Of a stretch of 36,519 bases of DNA, positions 27,135-33,763 are shown one piece after another; position 1 is the stretch's first letter, and every line of letters starts with the position of its first letter. Position numbers and translations under genes: made by a program. The notes under the pieces were generated by a model that worked only from the letters and a program-made list of their open reading frames with translations, made no database searches and had not been told where the DNA came from. Source of the DNA: a virus; IMG/VR virus record IMGVR_UViG_3300020396_000365, positions 1 through 36,519 of that record. One strand, given 5' to 3'.

Positions 27135-27833
27135 ATGGCATATACATACACAAGAACAGTAACAGTAGTTCCAGCAGATGATAGTTATCTATGGGATAAA
27201 CAAGGTGCTACGTGGATTAATATTGTACAACAAGGTACATCTGACACTTGGGATATTGAAGTACTAGATAATGCAACTAGTAGTAGCAGATCAGCAGTAT
27301 TATCAGTTAATCACTCTGACGGATCAACTACTAACTCTATTACAGTTCAACAGGCAGGTGATGGCGGAGTACAGGCTTCTCCAACGCCAAGTCCAAGTGC
27401 AAGTGGTAATCCACCAACGCCAACACCAAGTAATAGCCCACAACCTTCACCGACGCCATCTCCGTCTAGTTCAACTCCGTTGACTCCGACGTTTACGTTC
27501 GATACTGGAGACACACCTGCAGGAAGACAGACCATGACCGGTAATGATGCTTACTTAGACGTATCATATACCATTACTAATGATGGATCTACTTCACCGA
27601 TTGCCCCAAGCAACATGGGAGTGGAAGATTGTTCACCTAGTGGATGGGTTTCAGGTGCTAATGAATCGGGCCCTACGGGAACGAACGATCCAACTACATT
27701 TACAGGAGTTTACAGGTTTACTAAAATGCAATCAGGAAATACTAATATAAATGTTGATTGTCCAGTTGATGGCCCATACGGAACGACTGATACATGGTAT
27801 GTAATGCTGCAATTCATTTCAAATCCTAAATAA
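27135..27833 (+). CDS. BACON-domain fibre/adhesin protein
   Basis: A 232-residue protein with three parts. Residues 1-75 fit the BACON pattern seen in Bacteroidota proteins and crAss-like phages: YLWDKQGATWINIVQQG, a variable strand, NATSSSRSAVLSVNHSDG, and a closing ITVQQAG. BACON domains are thought to bind carbohydrate or mucin. Residues about 76-119 are a Pro/Thr/Ser linker whose coding DNA includes the 29-bp repeat shared with the giant adhesin. Residues about 120-232 form a beta domain related to the C-terminus of the preceding fibre (YTITN, SGANESGPTG, TGVYRFTKM). Small size, modular build and location after the collagen-like fibre suggest a host-binding tip or virion decoration. A 58-base AT-rich gap precedes it with AATATATAAAT at 27102-27112, a loose promoter-like match. 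Confidence 0.72.
   Translation: MAYTYTRTVTVVPADDSYLWDKQGATWINIVQQGTSDTWDIEVLDNATSSSRSAVLSVNHSDGSTTNSITVQQAGDGGVQASPTPSPSASGNPPTPTPSNSPQPSPTPSPSSSTPLTPTFTFDTGDTPAGRQTMTGNDAYLDVSYTITNDGSTSPIAPSNMGVEDCSPSGWVSGANESGPTGTNDPTTFTGVYRFTKMQSGNTNINVDCPVDGPYGTTDTWYVMLQFISNPK
27412..27440 (+). repeat. 29-bp direct repeat, copy 2 (Pro/Thr linker)
   Basis: Identical to 17840-17868 and in the same coding frame, inside the linker of the BACON-domain protein. It marks a probable exchange point between host-contact genes. Confidence 0.85.
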
Positions 27834-27845
27834 TTTAGTTAATAT

Positions 27846-28649
27846 ATGGAATTTATAAAGAAAATATTTGGAAATAAGAACACCCTAACATTTGTATTGG
27901 GTGCTCTTTTTGTACTGTTGTTTTTAAGACAGTGTGACCAGGTATCATCTTTGAAACAGGATGTTAAGTATGCAAAAGAAGACGCTGAAATTTCTTTAAA
28001 TAATATGATGGCTTCTCAGGATTCTGTTAATATTCTAAGAAATGATAACGGTGATCAGTTAGCGCAGATAAGATCTTATAAGGTTGATTTATCAATTAAA
28101 GATAATAAACTTATTAAGATGACTAACAGGTATAAAAAGGCGTTGGACTTAAACGATGATTTATCAGATGTTAATTCTTTAATCTCTGCTGAGTTAGAAA
28201 TTCAAGATAGCTTACTGGCAAATACTAACGTAACACAAATAGATTCAACTTCAGCGGAAGTAAAATATGAATCGTTTAAAGATTACGGTGGAGGTAATAG
28301 TAGATCTCTATTTGGAACTTCTACTTTAAAATATGACTTTGGTCAATTTAAAGTGTTAGACAGCAGATTTGAATTAAAACAAACATTAAGCTTATTCGCT
28401 GCAATAGAAAATGTAGACGGAGCTGATAAACTAAAATTAAGTACTAGTTATCCAGGTATAGAAATTAAAGACATTGAAAATATAAATTTAATCAATACAA
28501 GACTAAATAGAAAGAATGAGAAGAAATCAGGATGGTCTATTGGAATTGGAGTTGGTTATGGTATAAACTTAAATAATAATCAAGTAATTAGCACTGGTCC
28601 TTCTATTGGTTTAGGAGTGTATTGGTCACCTAAATTTTTGAGATTCTAA
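27846..28649 (+). CDS. Membrane-anchored coiled-coil protein, possible spanin-like
   Basis: A 267-residue protein with one N-terminal membrane segment (LTFVLGALFVLLFLRQC, about 14-30) preceded by Lys residues, predicting N-in topology. A coiled-coil or helical region follows to about 125 (LKQDVKYAKEDAEISLNNMM; LIKMTNRYKKALDLNDDL). After a middle beta region the C-terminus is glycine-rich with alternating hydrophobics and ends in Phe (SGWSIGIGVGYGINLNN, then GPSIGLGVYWSPKFLRF), which resembles outer-membrane beta strands. The preceding residues LRQC do not make a good lipobox. A protein reaching from inner to outer membrane would suit a spanin, the last step of phage lysis in Gram-negative hosts. 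No endolysin or holin is nearby, so lysis function is a hypothesis. A membrane-anchored assembly factor is the alternative. Confidence 0.65.
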   Translation: MEFIKKIFGNKNTLTFVLGALFVLLFLRQCDQVSSLKQDVKYAKEDAEISLNNMMASQDSVNILRNDNGDQLAQIRSYKVDLSIKDNKLIKMTNRYKKALDLNDDLSDVNSLISAELEIQDSLLANTNVTQIDSTSAEVKYESFKDYGGGNSRSLFGTSTLKYDFGQFKVLDSRFELKQTLSLFAAIENVDGADKLKLSTSYPGIEIKDIENINLINTRLNRKNEKKSGWSIGIGVGYGINLNNNQVISTGPSIGLGVYWSPKFLRF

Positions 28650-28655
28650 AACAAT

Positions 28656-30722
28656 ATGGCAAAATCATCAAGATATTTCAGAATAGACGAAGACGTTTTA
28701 TTAGAATTCATATATCACGATCAAAGTAATCCAGATGCAACTAAAATTGAGGTGGATGATAATGGTAGTGAGGTAAAATTCTTAGATACTGTCAAAAACG
28801 TAACTACAGCACCTAGACATTTAATAAATGAATTAGGTAGCGATGTTGTAAACTTTGACGTTACAACAAATAGTGGTTATTTGTCTATTGAAAACTTTGC
28901 GGCAAGAACTTTACTTTTACAAAACGGTAAAACGTATAAATTCGACTTATCTGCATTAGATAATCCTGGAGATTTTACTATTAGTGGATCATTAGGCATA
29001 TATTCTTATTCTGGTACTACAATGATAGGACAATACATTCCTAATCAAAACGGAACTGTAGAATATAATTATCCAAACCTTATAGGTGGTAAAATAATAG
29101 TAGACACTAGAGCAAATCCTTTATTTTCTACTCCAGACGAAGTTACAGGTAATGACATTAATCAGCCAATAGGACGATACCACGGTATCAAAGTCCCTAA
29201 TGACGAATCAAGATATGCATTATTAGGGTATGACTCGACTGGATATTATGAGATGTTTAATTATATCAATAATGCTTCATCATGGACTGGCGGTAACGAA
29301 GCTGATCTTATTAACTACCAAGTAGAAGCCACACAAAATATTAATTACATTCAATATGATTCTGTAAGACTTCACTTAAAAAGTGGTTATAGTTTTTCTG
29401 CTAGAAATTATGAAGGTTTCTTATTTGAAGTTACAACCGAGAGAACGACAGGAATAAAAAATTACTTGACACAATTAGTATATCTTAATACTAGTAATTA
29501 TGAGTATGCAAATCCAAGACCTTTTATTTTAGGTGAAACACTATGGAGTAAATTTATTGAAATTAAAATTCCTTCTATCATTGGACAAAACTCAGAATTT
29601 AGAGATAGGTTTTACGGAGATGGTACTATAGGTTCAAGTGATTTAGATATAACTTCAAACTACGGTGTAAGCTTTAAGCTAATAGATAAATTAGAAGTAG
29701 GAAATGGCTTTGATTATTTCTATGTAGGTGAAGAAAATAAGTTTACAGTTTCTAGAGAAGACGAATATCAAGATTTTACAGTTGTAATAGAAGATGCAAA
29801 TGACGGAGACTATTTTAAGATCTATGGTGAGAAAGATAATTCTATAGGTGCATTTGAAGCATATGTTCTTAATAGAATTCAAACAAGTTCGGATGATATT
29901 ATAGCAATATTTGACGTTGATGTGTTTGAACAGATAGGATCTACATATGTAAAAACCAATGAAATAACATTTACACAATATGAAGATTTTAATGATCCTA
30001 TATTGTTTAGACCAATAATAAAAAATGCAAACGTTGCTGTTAACTTTTCTATAGAAGTAACTATGAGAATATATAATCAAACAGATAACACGCAAATAGT
30101 AAAAAGAGCTAGCATGATTTTAAATCAAGCTGGTAAGTACGGTAAAAAACTTTCAGCATTAAAGATTAATAGTCCAAATATAATGACTGAGGTTTATAAT
30201 ATACTGCCAAATCTTTCAGGTAATAAAGTAATTAAAAGCTTACTTATGGACAGTGTACCTCGATCTGTTAAAGTTGTACCTGCATTTATAGAAAGACACA
30301 ACATAATAGCAACATCTTCCAAGGTCAAACTAGAAGGTGAAGGCAATAATTTAATGATAAAGGATGTTGAAGAAATTGAAACTTCTGCATTTATGGAAGA
30401 GGGAAATATTAAAATTAGTATTCCACCATTTGCATGCTACTTTAAGTTTGTTATATCAAAAAAGATTGGAGATGATATTCAGTTTATTTCATTTGAAAAT
30501 GCAGAGAGATTAGTATTATCATTTGGAGATGGAACTAATAAATTAGTATTTAATCATATATCTAATAAAGATATTGACATGGGTGAAGGTGAGGTTTTAT
30601 TTAAAATAAATGAAGCTAATGCCAAATCAATCAGAAACATGACAAATAGTAAATTTTATATCAGTGTAGATAATGGTACTGAACAAACTTATGTAACCTC
30701 TGGACAATTTATAAAAGCTTAA
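28656..30722 (+). CDS. Virion structural protein, unknown
   Basis: A 688-residue protein starting AKSSRYFRIDEDVLLEFIYH. It is beta-rich with many Tyr, Asn, Asp and Ile and no coiled coil, signal peptide or membrane segment. The middle has strand-turn patterns (YFYVGEENKFTVSREDEYQD, FTVVIEDANDGDYFKIYGEK) of a jelly-roll or Ig-like kind. It sits six bases after the membrane protein and one base before the tail-tube-fold gene, so it is likely part of the tail. I recognise no family. The ATG follows TCTAAAACAAT, with no Shine-Dalgarno. Confidence 0.6.
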   Translation: MAKSSRYFRIDEDVLLEFIYHDQSNPDATKIEVDDNGSEVKFLDTVKNVTTAPRHLINELGSDVVNFDVTTNSGYLSIENFAARTLLLQNGKTYKFDLSALDNPGDFTISGSLGIYSYSGTTMIGQYIPNQNGTVEYNYPNLIGGKIIVDTRANPLFSTPDEVTGNDINQPIGRYHGIKVPNDESRYALLGYDSTGYYEMFNYINNASSWTGGNEADLINYQVEATQNINYIQYDSVRLHLKSGYSFSARNYEGFLFEVTTERTTGIKNYLTQLVYLNTSNYEYANPRPFILGETLWSKFIEIKIPSIIGQNSEFRDRFYGDGTIGSSDLDITSNYGVSFKLIDKLEVGNGFDYFYVGEENKFTVSREDEYQDFTVVIEDANDGDYFKIYGEKDNSIGAFEAYVLNRIQTSSDDIIAIFDVDVFEQIGSTYVKTNEITFTQYEDFNDPILFRPIIKNANVAVNFSIEVTMRIYNQTDNTQIVKRASMILNQAGKYGKKLSALKINSPNIMTEVYNILPNLSGNKVIKSLLMDSVPRSVKVVPAFIERHNIIATSSKVKLEGEGNNLMIKDVEEIETSAFMEEGNIKISIPPFACYFKFVISKKIGDDIQFISFENAERLVLSFGDGTNKLVFNHISNKDIDMGEGEVLFKINEANAKSIRNMTNSKFYISVDNGTEQTYVTSGQFIKA

Positions 30723-30723
30723 T

Positions 30724-31275
30724 ATGATTTTAAATAGTAGGAATAACACATTTGACTTTAAGTTCCCTAGGAATTTTATACCTGAAGAAGTTTCTGCAAA
30801 ATATAAACAGTATCTTACTAAGGTACCTGGATCTGTATTGGCAGAGCCCATAGATTTTATTAACTATTCTGTTCAAGGCGTAAATATTCCAGGTGTTTCT
30901 TTTGATCCAATATCACAAGCGGATAATGACGGTTCTATAAGATACCAACGAGGAGCAGTTCCAATTCAAAATACTATAGAAAGACAATTTACTGTTACTA
31001 TGCAATTATTAGATGGTTTTATAAACTATTGGATAATGATGGACACTTTATTATATTATTACGCAAGATCTACTACTGATCCATATACAGAGCCATTAAC
31101 ATTAAGGATATTAGATTCTGAAGGTGCTTCAGTTGCATATATGCAATTTGCTAAACCTATAATGAATTCTATCAACGAACTTAATTTAAACTTTTCAGAT
31201 AACGTTTCTGAATTTAGTACATTTGAAATTAATTTTTATTACAATCAGCTTAAACTAAGAATAGAATTAGACTAA
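30724..31275 (+). CDS. Tail-tube-fold protein (tube or baseplate tube-initiator candidate)
   Basis: A 183-residue protein whose pattern fits the contractile-tail tube fold: an N-terminal strand (NTFDFKFPRNFIPEEV), INYSVQGVNIPGVSFDPISQ (the conserved strand ending in a PG turn), ERQFTVTMQLLDGFINYWIM, an extended loop, LTLRILDSEGASVAYMQFAK, and the closing INELNLNFSDNVSEFSTFEI and NFYYNQLKLRI strands. T4 gp19 is 163 residues with the same order of elements. Since other tube-fold proteins (gp54, gp48, gp3-like caps) look alike and no sheath gene adjoins, I cannot say whether it is the main tube or a baseplate tube protein. The TAATATG junction with the upstream structural gene suggests coupled translation. 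Confidence 0.5.
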   Translation: MILNSRNNTFDFKFPRNFIPEEVSAKYKQYLTKVPGSVLAEPIDFINYSVQGVNIPGVSFDPISQADNDGSIRYQRGAVPIQNTIERQFTVTMQLLDGFINYWIMMDTLLYYYARSTTDPYTEPLTLRILDSEGASVAYMQFAKPIMNSINELNLNFSDNVSEFSTFEINFYYNQLKLRIELD

Positions 31276-31291
31276 TATATACAATATGAAA
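31275..31291 (+). repeat. Shared 17-base leader/start sequence, copy 1
   Basis: ATATATACAATATGAAA here is identical to 32326-32342. In both places it runs up to and across the start codon of a small gene whose product begins Met-Lys. It may be a shared translation or promoter signal. Confidence 0.6.
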
Positions 31292-31837
31292 CATTTACTT
31301 ACATTAGAAAGTTACTATTCTTATAAAGATTTTGAAAAAGGAAGATGGGGAACTCCATCTGAAATAGAAGAAGATTTACGTATGAGTATTATTAAGTTAC
31401 TAACATATGGCGGGATTGCAGATAACTTAGATGATGTTATATATGTAGATCAATCAAGTGATAAAGGTATTAAGTGGGAAATTACTATTAAACACTCTGA
31501 AGGTAAAGATATTGTACACGCATATAAAAGAACTAATTGGAGAGGGCAATATGAATTCTATTTGAATAAGAAAAAATCTTCTGAATATGAAATTCAACAA
31601 ATGTTCTTACAAAAGTTTGTATCACCGCTAGATCAATACTTGGCATCTATGAAATCTTTTGATAAACATCACGCATACGCAGATGATCATAATGCATGGA
31701 AGAGAGGAAAGGCACATGCTGACAGACTAAGAGAAATGTATAACATTTTAAAAAGCGCTGAAAAGAAAAAGGCATATAAAGCATTTACAAAACAACACAA
31801 AACAGATCTTCCATTTAAGGATTTCGTTGGAGCATAA
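31286..31837 (+). CDS. Small protein with possible capsid-targeting N-terminus, unknown
   Basis: A 183-residue hydrophilic protein. The N-terminus MKHLLTLESYYSYKDFEKG resembles T4 capsid-targeting sequences (T4 internal proteins begin MKTYQEFI), with a possible prohead-protease site after LTLE. The rest is charged and alternates helices and strands (SEIEEDLRMSIIKLLTYGG; GIKWEITIKHSEGKDIVHAY). It closes with a basic helical region (ADRLREMYNILKSAEKKKAY) that could bind nucleic acid. It shares a 17-base start context with the gene at 32337 and lies ten bases after the tube-fold gene. An internal head protein is suggested, not shown. Confidence 0.6.
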   Translation: MKHLLTLESYYSYKDFEKGRWGTPSEIEEDLRMSIIKLLTYGGIADNLDDVIYVDQSSDKGIKWEITIKHSEGKDIVHAYKRTNWRGQYEFYLNKKKSSEYEIQQMFLQKFVSPLDQYLASMKSFDKHHAYADDHNAWKRGKAHADRLREMYNILKSAEKKKAYKAFTKQHKTDLPFKDFVGA

Positions 31838-31854
31838 AATAAATATATAGTATC

Positions 31855-32310
31855 ATGGCAAAACAAAAAGTATACACAGTATGGGGATCTAACCCAGAAA
31901 AAGGAAATGATTTCGATAAAGCTGAGGAATGGATAGCGGCAATATTTGAATCTGAAGAAGAAGCGGATGCATTTAAAGCAGATGAAGATAAGAATTACAA
32001 ATTTCTAACGAAAGTAGTTTATGAAACTAATACAGGTATTCGCGTAGCTAGTGGATTTCACAGTGCTAGAATTTTCTGTGAGGACATGTCTGAAAACAAA
32101 GCTAAAAAAGAATTACAGAATTTAAATACAAGGTGTTCAGCTTACTTTAAGAAACCTATAAAAGGCGGAAGCTATGTTAAGTTTGATAAAGATGGGTTTG
32201 TTGAGGGTACAGGATATAAGTTTTACTCTAACGAAGATAATAAGGTCCAAGAATCTAAGAAGACATTAAATCACATAATGTTGTTCGAACAATTCGTTGA
32301 TAAATCTTAA
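31855..32310 (+). CDS. Small acidic/basic mixed protein, unknown
   Basis: A 151-residue hydrophilic protein with no recognised family. The first 60 residues read as a small alpha/beta unit (KVYTVWGSNPEKGNDFDKAE, EEADAFKADEDKNYKFLTKV). The last residues, LNHIMLFEQFVDKS, look like the short Met-Lys-His leaders common in this gene group, placed at the C-terminus instead. The gene is flanked by the two genes with capsid-targeting-like starts. Start: ATG after AAATATATAGTATC, no Shine-Dalgarno. Confidence 0.6.
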   Translation: MAKQKVYTVWGSNPEKGNDFDKAEEWIAAIFESEEEADAFKADEDKNYKFLTKVVYETNTGIRVASGFHSARIFCEDMSENKAKKELQNLNTRCSAYFKKPIKGGSYVKFDKDGFVEGTGYKFYSNEDNKVQESKKTLNHIMLFEQFVDKS

Positions 32311-32325
32311 GCATAACAATTAAAG

Positions 32326-32342
32326 ATATATACAATATGAAA
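32326..32342 (+). repeat. Shared 17-base leader/start sequence, copy 2
   Basis: Identical to 31275-31291 and in the same relation to a start codon. Here it is extended upstream by a G, giving GATATATA, close to the promoter-like 10-mer found elsewhere. Confidence 0.6.
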
Positions 32343-32705
32343 ACATTTAATAAGTACTTAGTTGAAGAGAAGATTACTGAACAGGATATGAATATTCTTA
32401 AAGAAAATTTAAACTCTGAGTGGACTCCGGATTTAGAAGCTAAAATAGATGCAGCTATAGAAGAATTTTGTAAAACTTATCAAAAAGAAGATGGAACATA
32501 CGATCTAGATAAGTTAAACGAAGAAATGACAAATGAAGGTCTTTTAGGATCTATCATTGGTGGTCTTACAGGTTTTGCTTTAGGGAAATCAGTTGGAAAA
32601 TTATTAGCCAGAGTATTAGGTATTCAAAAAGGTATACTATTTGATTTATTAACCTCAAGACTTGTTGGTGCCGCATTAGGTGCTAGTCTTGGTAAAAGAT
32701 TCTAA
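32337..32705 (+). CDS. Possible internal head protein with glycine-zipper tail
   Basis: A 122-residue protein in two parts. The start MKTFNKYLVEEKITEQD closely matches the T4 internal-protein targeting sequence (MKTYQEFIAEA, cleaved after the Glu), so cleavage after VE is predicted. An acidic helical region follows to about 68. Residues 69-122 are hydrophobic and glycine-spaced (LLGSIIGGLTGFALGKSVGK, LLARVLGIQKGILFDLLTSR, LVGAALGASLGKRF), a glycine-zipper pattern of membrane-inserting peptides. A second possible protease site, MTNE before GLL, lies exactly at the junction. A protein packed in the head and released with DNA, acting on the cell membrane, would fit; a small holin-like or membrane protein is the alternative. 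The next gene starts at the base after its stop. Confidence 0.6.
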   Translation: MKTFNKYLVEEKITEQDMNILKENLNSEWTPDLEAKIDAAIEEFCKTYQKEDGTYDLDKLNEEMTNEGLLGSIIGGLTGFALGKSVGKLLARVLGIQKGILFDLLTSRLVGAALGASLGKRF

Positions 32706-33359
32706 ATGAATTACGTTTCTGTAGATTTTTCTTTAAATTCCCCAGGTATTTGTATTTTTAATACAGAATCCAACACACATCATTATATAAGTTACGTTAA
32801 GCCAGGTTTAGGTACTAAAAAAGAACAAAAGCTTCAAGAAGATATTAGTCTATTGGACGATGTTACTTTAGTATATCAACAAGACTGGAAAACTACATTT
32901 GGAGATTATTCAAAGAATGAGTTAGCAAAAGTAAGAAGATATATGGCAACTGCTGATGCTATTATTAATATTATTTTAGATATTACAAAAACTAAGGATG
33001 ATTATATTATTGCATTTGAGGGAACTTCTTATGGTTCTAAAATGGGAACTAACAATATAATTGATATGGCTGCAGGTGCCGCTATCCTTAAAGAACAGAT
33101 GATTTCTCAACTTCACGTTAAAGACATATTAACTGTGGCTCCTACAACTATTAAGAAGTTTGCTGGTAAAGGTAATATGAATAAGCTTCAGTTGTTTGAG
33201 GCTTATCAGCAAAATGTGAACGATGACCCGATCTTAGCTCGAAGTCCCTTGCATTCAATGATTAAAAACTTGGAAATTGGGAAAAAGATCCCGAAGCCGT
33301 TAGATGACCTAGTCGACGCTTATTTTCTAGTTACATACGTTTCAAACCCCTCGACCTAA
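32706..33359 (+). CDS. RuvC-fold (RNase H-like) Holliday-junction resolvase candidate
   Basis: A 217-residue protein with the RuvC active-site plan: an N-terminal strand VSVDFSLNSPGICIF with D7, a second strand YIIAFEGTSYGSKMG with E105, and the C-terminal KPLDDLVDAYFLVTYV with D200, D201 and D204. The intervening helix NNIIDMAAGAAILKEQM and the segment VAPTTIKKFAGKGNMNKLQL match the usual order in RuvC-like phage and poxvirus resolvases. Such enzymes cut branched DNA before or during packaging. T4 uses the unrelated endonuclease VII for this. It starts directly after the preceding stop (TAAATG). The last 60 codons look richer in G and C than neighbours, although I have not measured this. Confidence 0.72.
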   Translation: MNYVSVDFSLNSPGICIFNTESNTHHYISYVKPGLGTKKEQKLQEDISLLDDVTLVYQQDWKTTFGDYSKNELAKVRRYMATADAIINIILDITKTKDDYIIAFEGTSYGSKMGTNNIIDMAAGAAILKEQMISQLHVKDILTVAPTTIKKFAGKGNMNKLQLFEAYQQNVNDDPILARSPLHSMIKNLEIGKKIPKPLDDLVDAYFLVTYVSNPST

Positions 33360-33410
33360 TCTTTCCTCCAGACTTAGATAACATTTGTTATATGCTAGTT
33401 GCGAGAAACT

Positions 33411-33467
33411 GTTTCATAATTTAATTATTTATTTTCAATAAGTCTCTCCATGAAACAAAATGAGACT
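33411..33467 (+). promoter_or_regulatory. Two competing inverted repeats over a start codon
   Basis: GTTTCAT (33411-33417) can pair with ATGAAAC (33450-33456), which includes the ATG at 33450. AGTCTC (33441-33446) can pair with GAGACT (33462-33467), placing the same ATG in the loop. The two pairings are mutually exclusive. They are short and AT-rich, so function is uncertain. The region 33360-33449 otherwise holds no gene I can support. Confidence 0.3.
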
Positions 33468-33677
33468 AAGATATATAATATGTATAATAACAAAAGTATT
33501 AATTACATGTTAATTACAAAAGATTACCTTCGTCTAGTTGACATCCTACAAAGAATGGTGATAGCGAACCAGCTTACCGAAAGGGAAGCGTCAGAGTTAC
33601 TTCACAAATCAGGACTGATTAAGTTAAAGGATAATAGATGGAAGGAACCTTCTGGAGTAATATTAACACTTAGTTGA
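33450..33677 (+). CDS. Small hypothetical protein at the late/replication boundary
   Basis: A 75-residue ORF from the ATG at 33450. The core is LITKDYLRLVDILQRMVIAN, then QLTEREASELLHKSGLIKLK, which reads as a small helical, possibly helix-turn-helix-like unit, too short to assign. GATATATAAT lies at 33470-33479 inside the first codons. If that is a promoter, the working start is more likely the ATG at 33510 (55 residues, MLITKDY), which would leave a spacing to the motif like that at the S1 and amidoligase genes. It stands alone between the RuvC-like gene and gp32. A regulator or host-takeover protein is possible. Confidence 0.5.
   Translation: MKQNETKIYNMYNNKSINYMLITKDYLRLVDILQRMVIANQLTEREASELLHKSGLIKLKDNRWKEPSGVILTLS
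33470..33479 (+). promoter_or_regulatory. Candidate phage promoter motif GATATATAAT
   Basis: Exact copy of the recurring 10-mer, 30 bases ahead of an in-frame ATG at 33510. It is followed by the bases ATG, as at 1925-1937. It falls in the gene-poor boundary between virion and replication genes. Promoter role is inferred. Confidence 0.4.
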
Positions 33678-33763
33678 AACAATTTATTATTATACATTAT
33701 AAGGTAACGAAAGAACATTAAAGTAATTTCAAGTATTAACAAACTAAACAATTTAAAGGTATT

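Noticed and set aside
27271-27483. 70-codon + strand ORF rich in Gln, Arg and His
   Set aside because: It is the alternate frame of the Pro/Thr linker in the BACON protein.
29691-30095. 134-codon minus-strand ORF with hydrophobic, Cys/Ile/Tyr-rich translation
   Set aside because: It is antisense to a continuous structural gene; the composition is what AT-rich DNA gives in that frame, not a real membrane protein.
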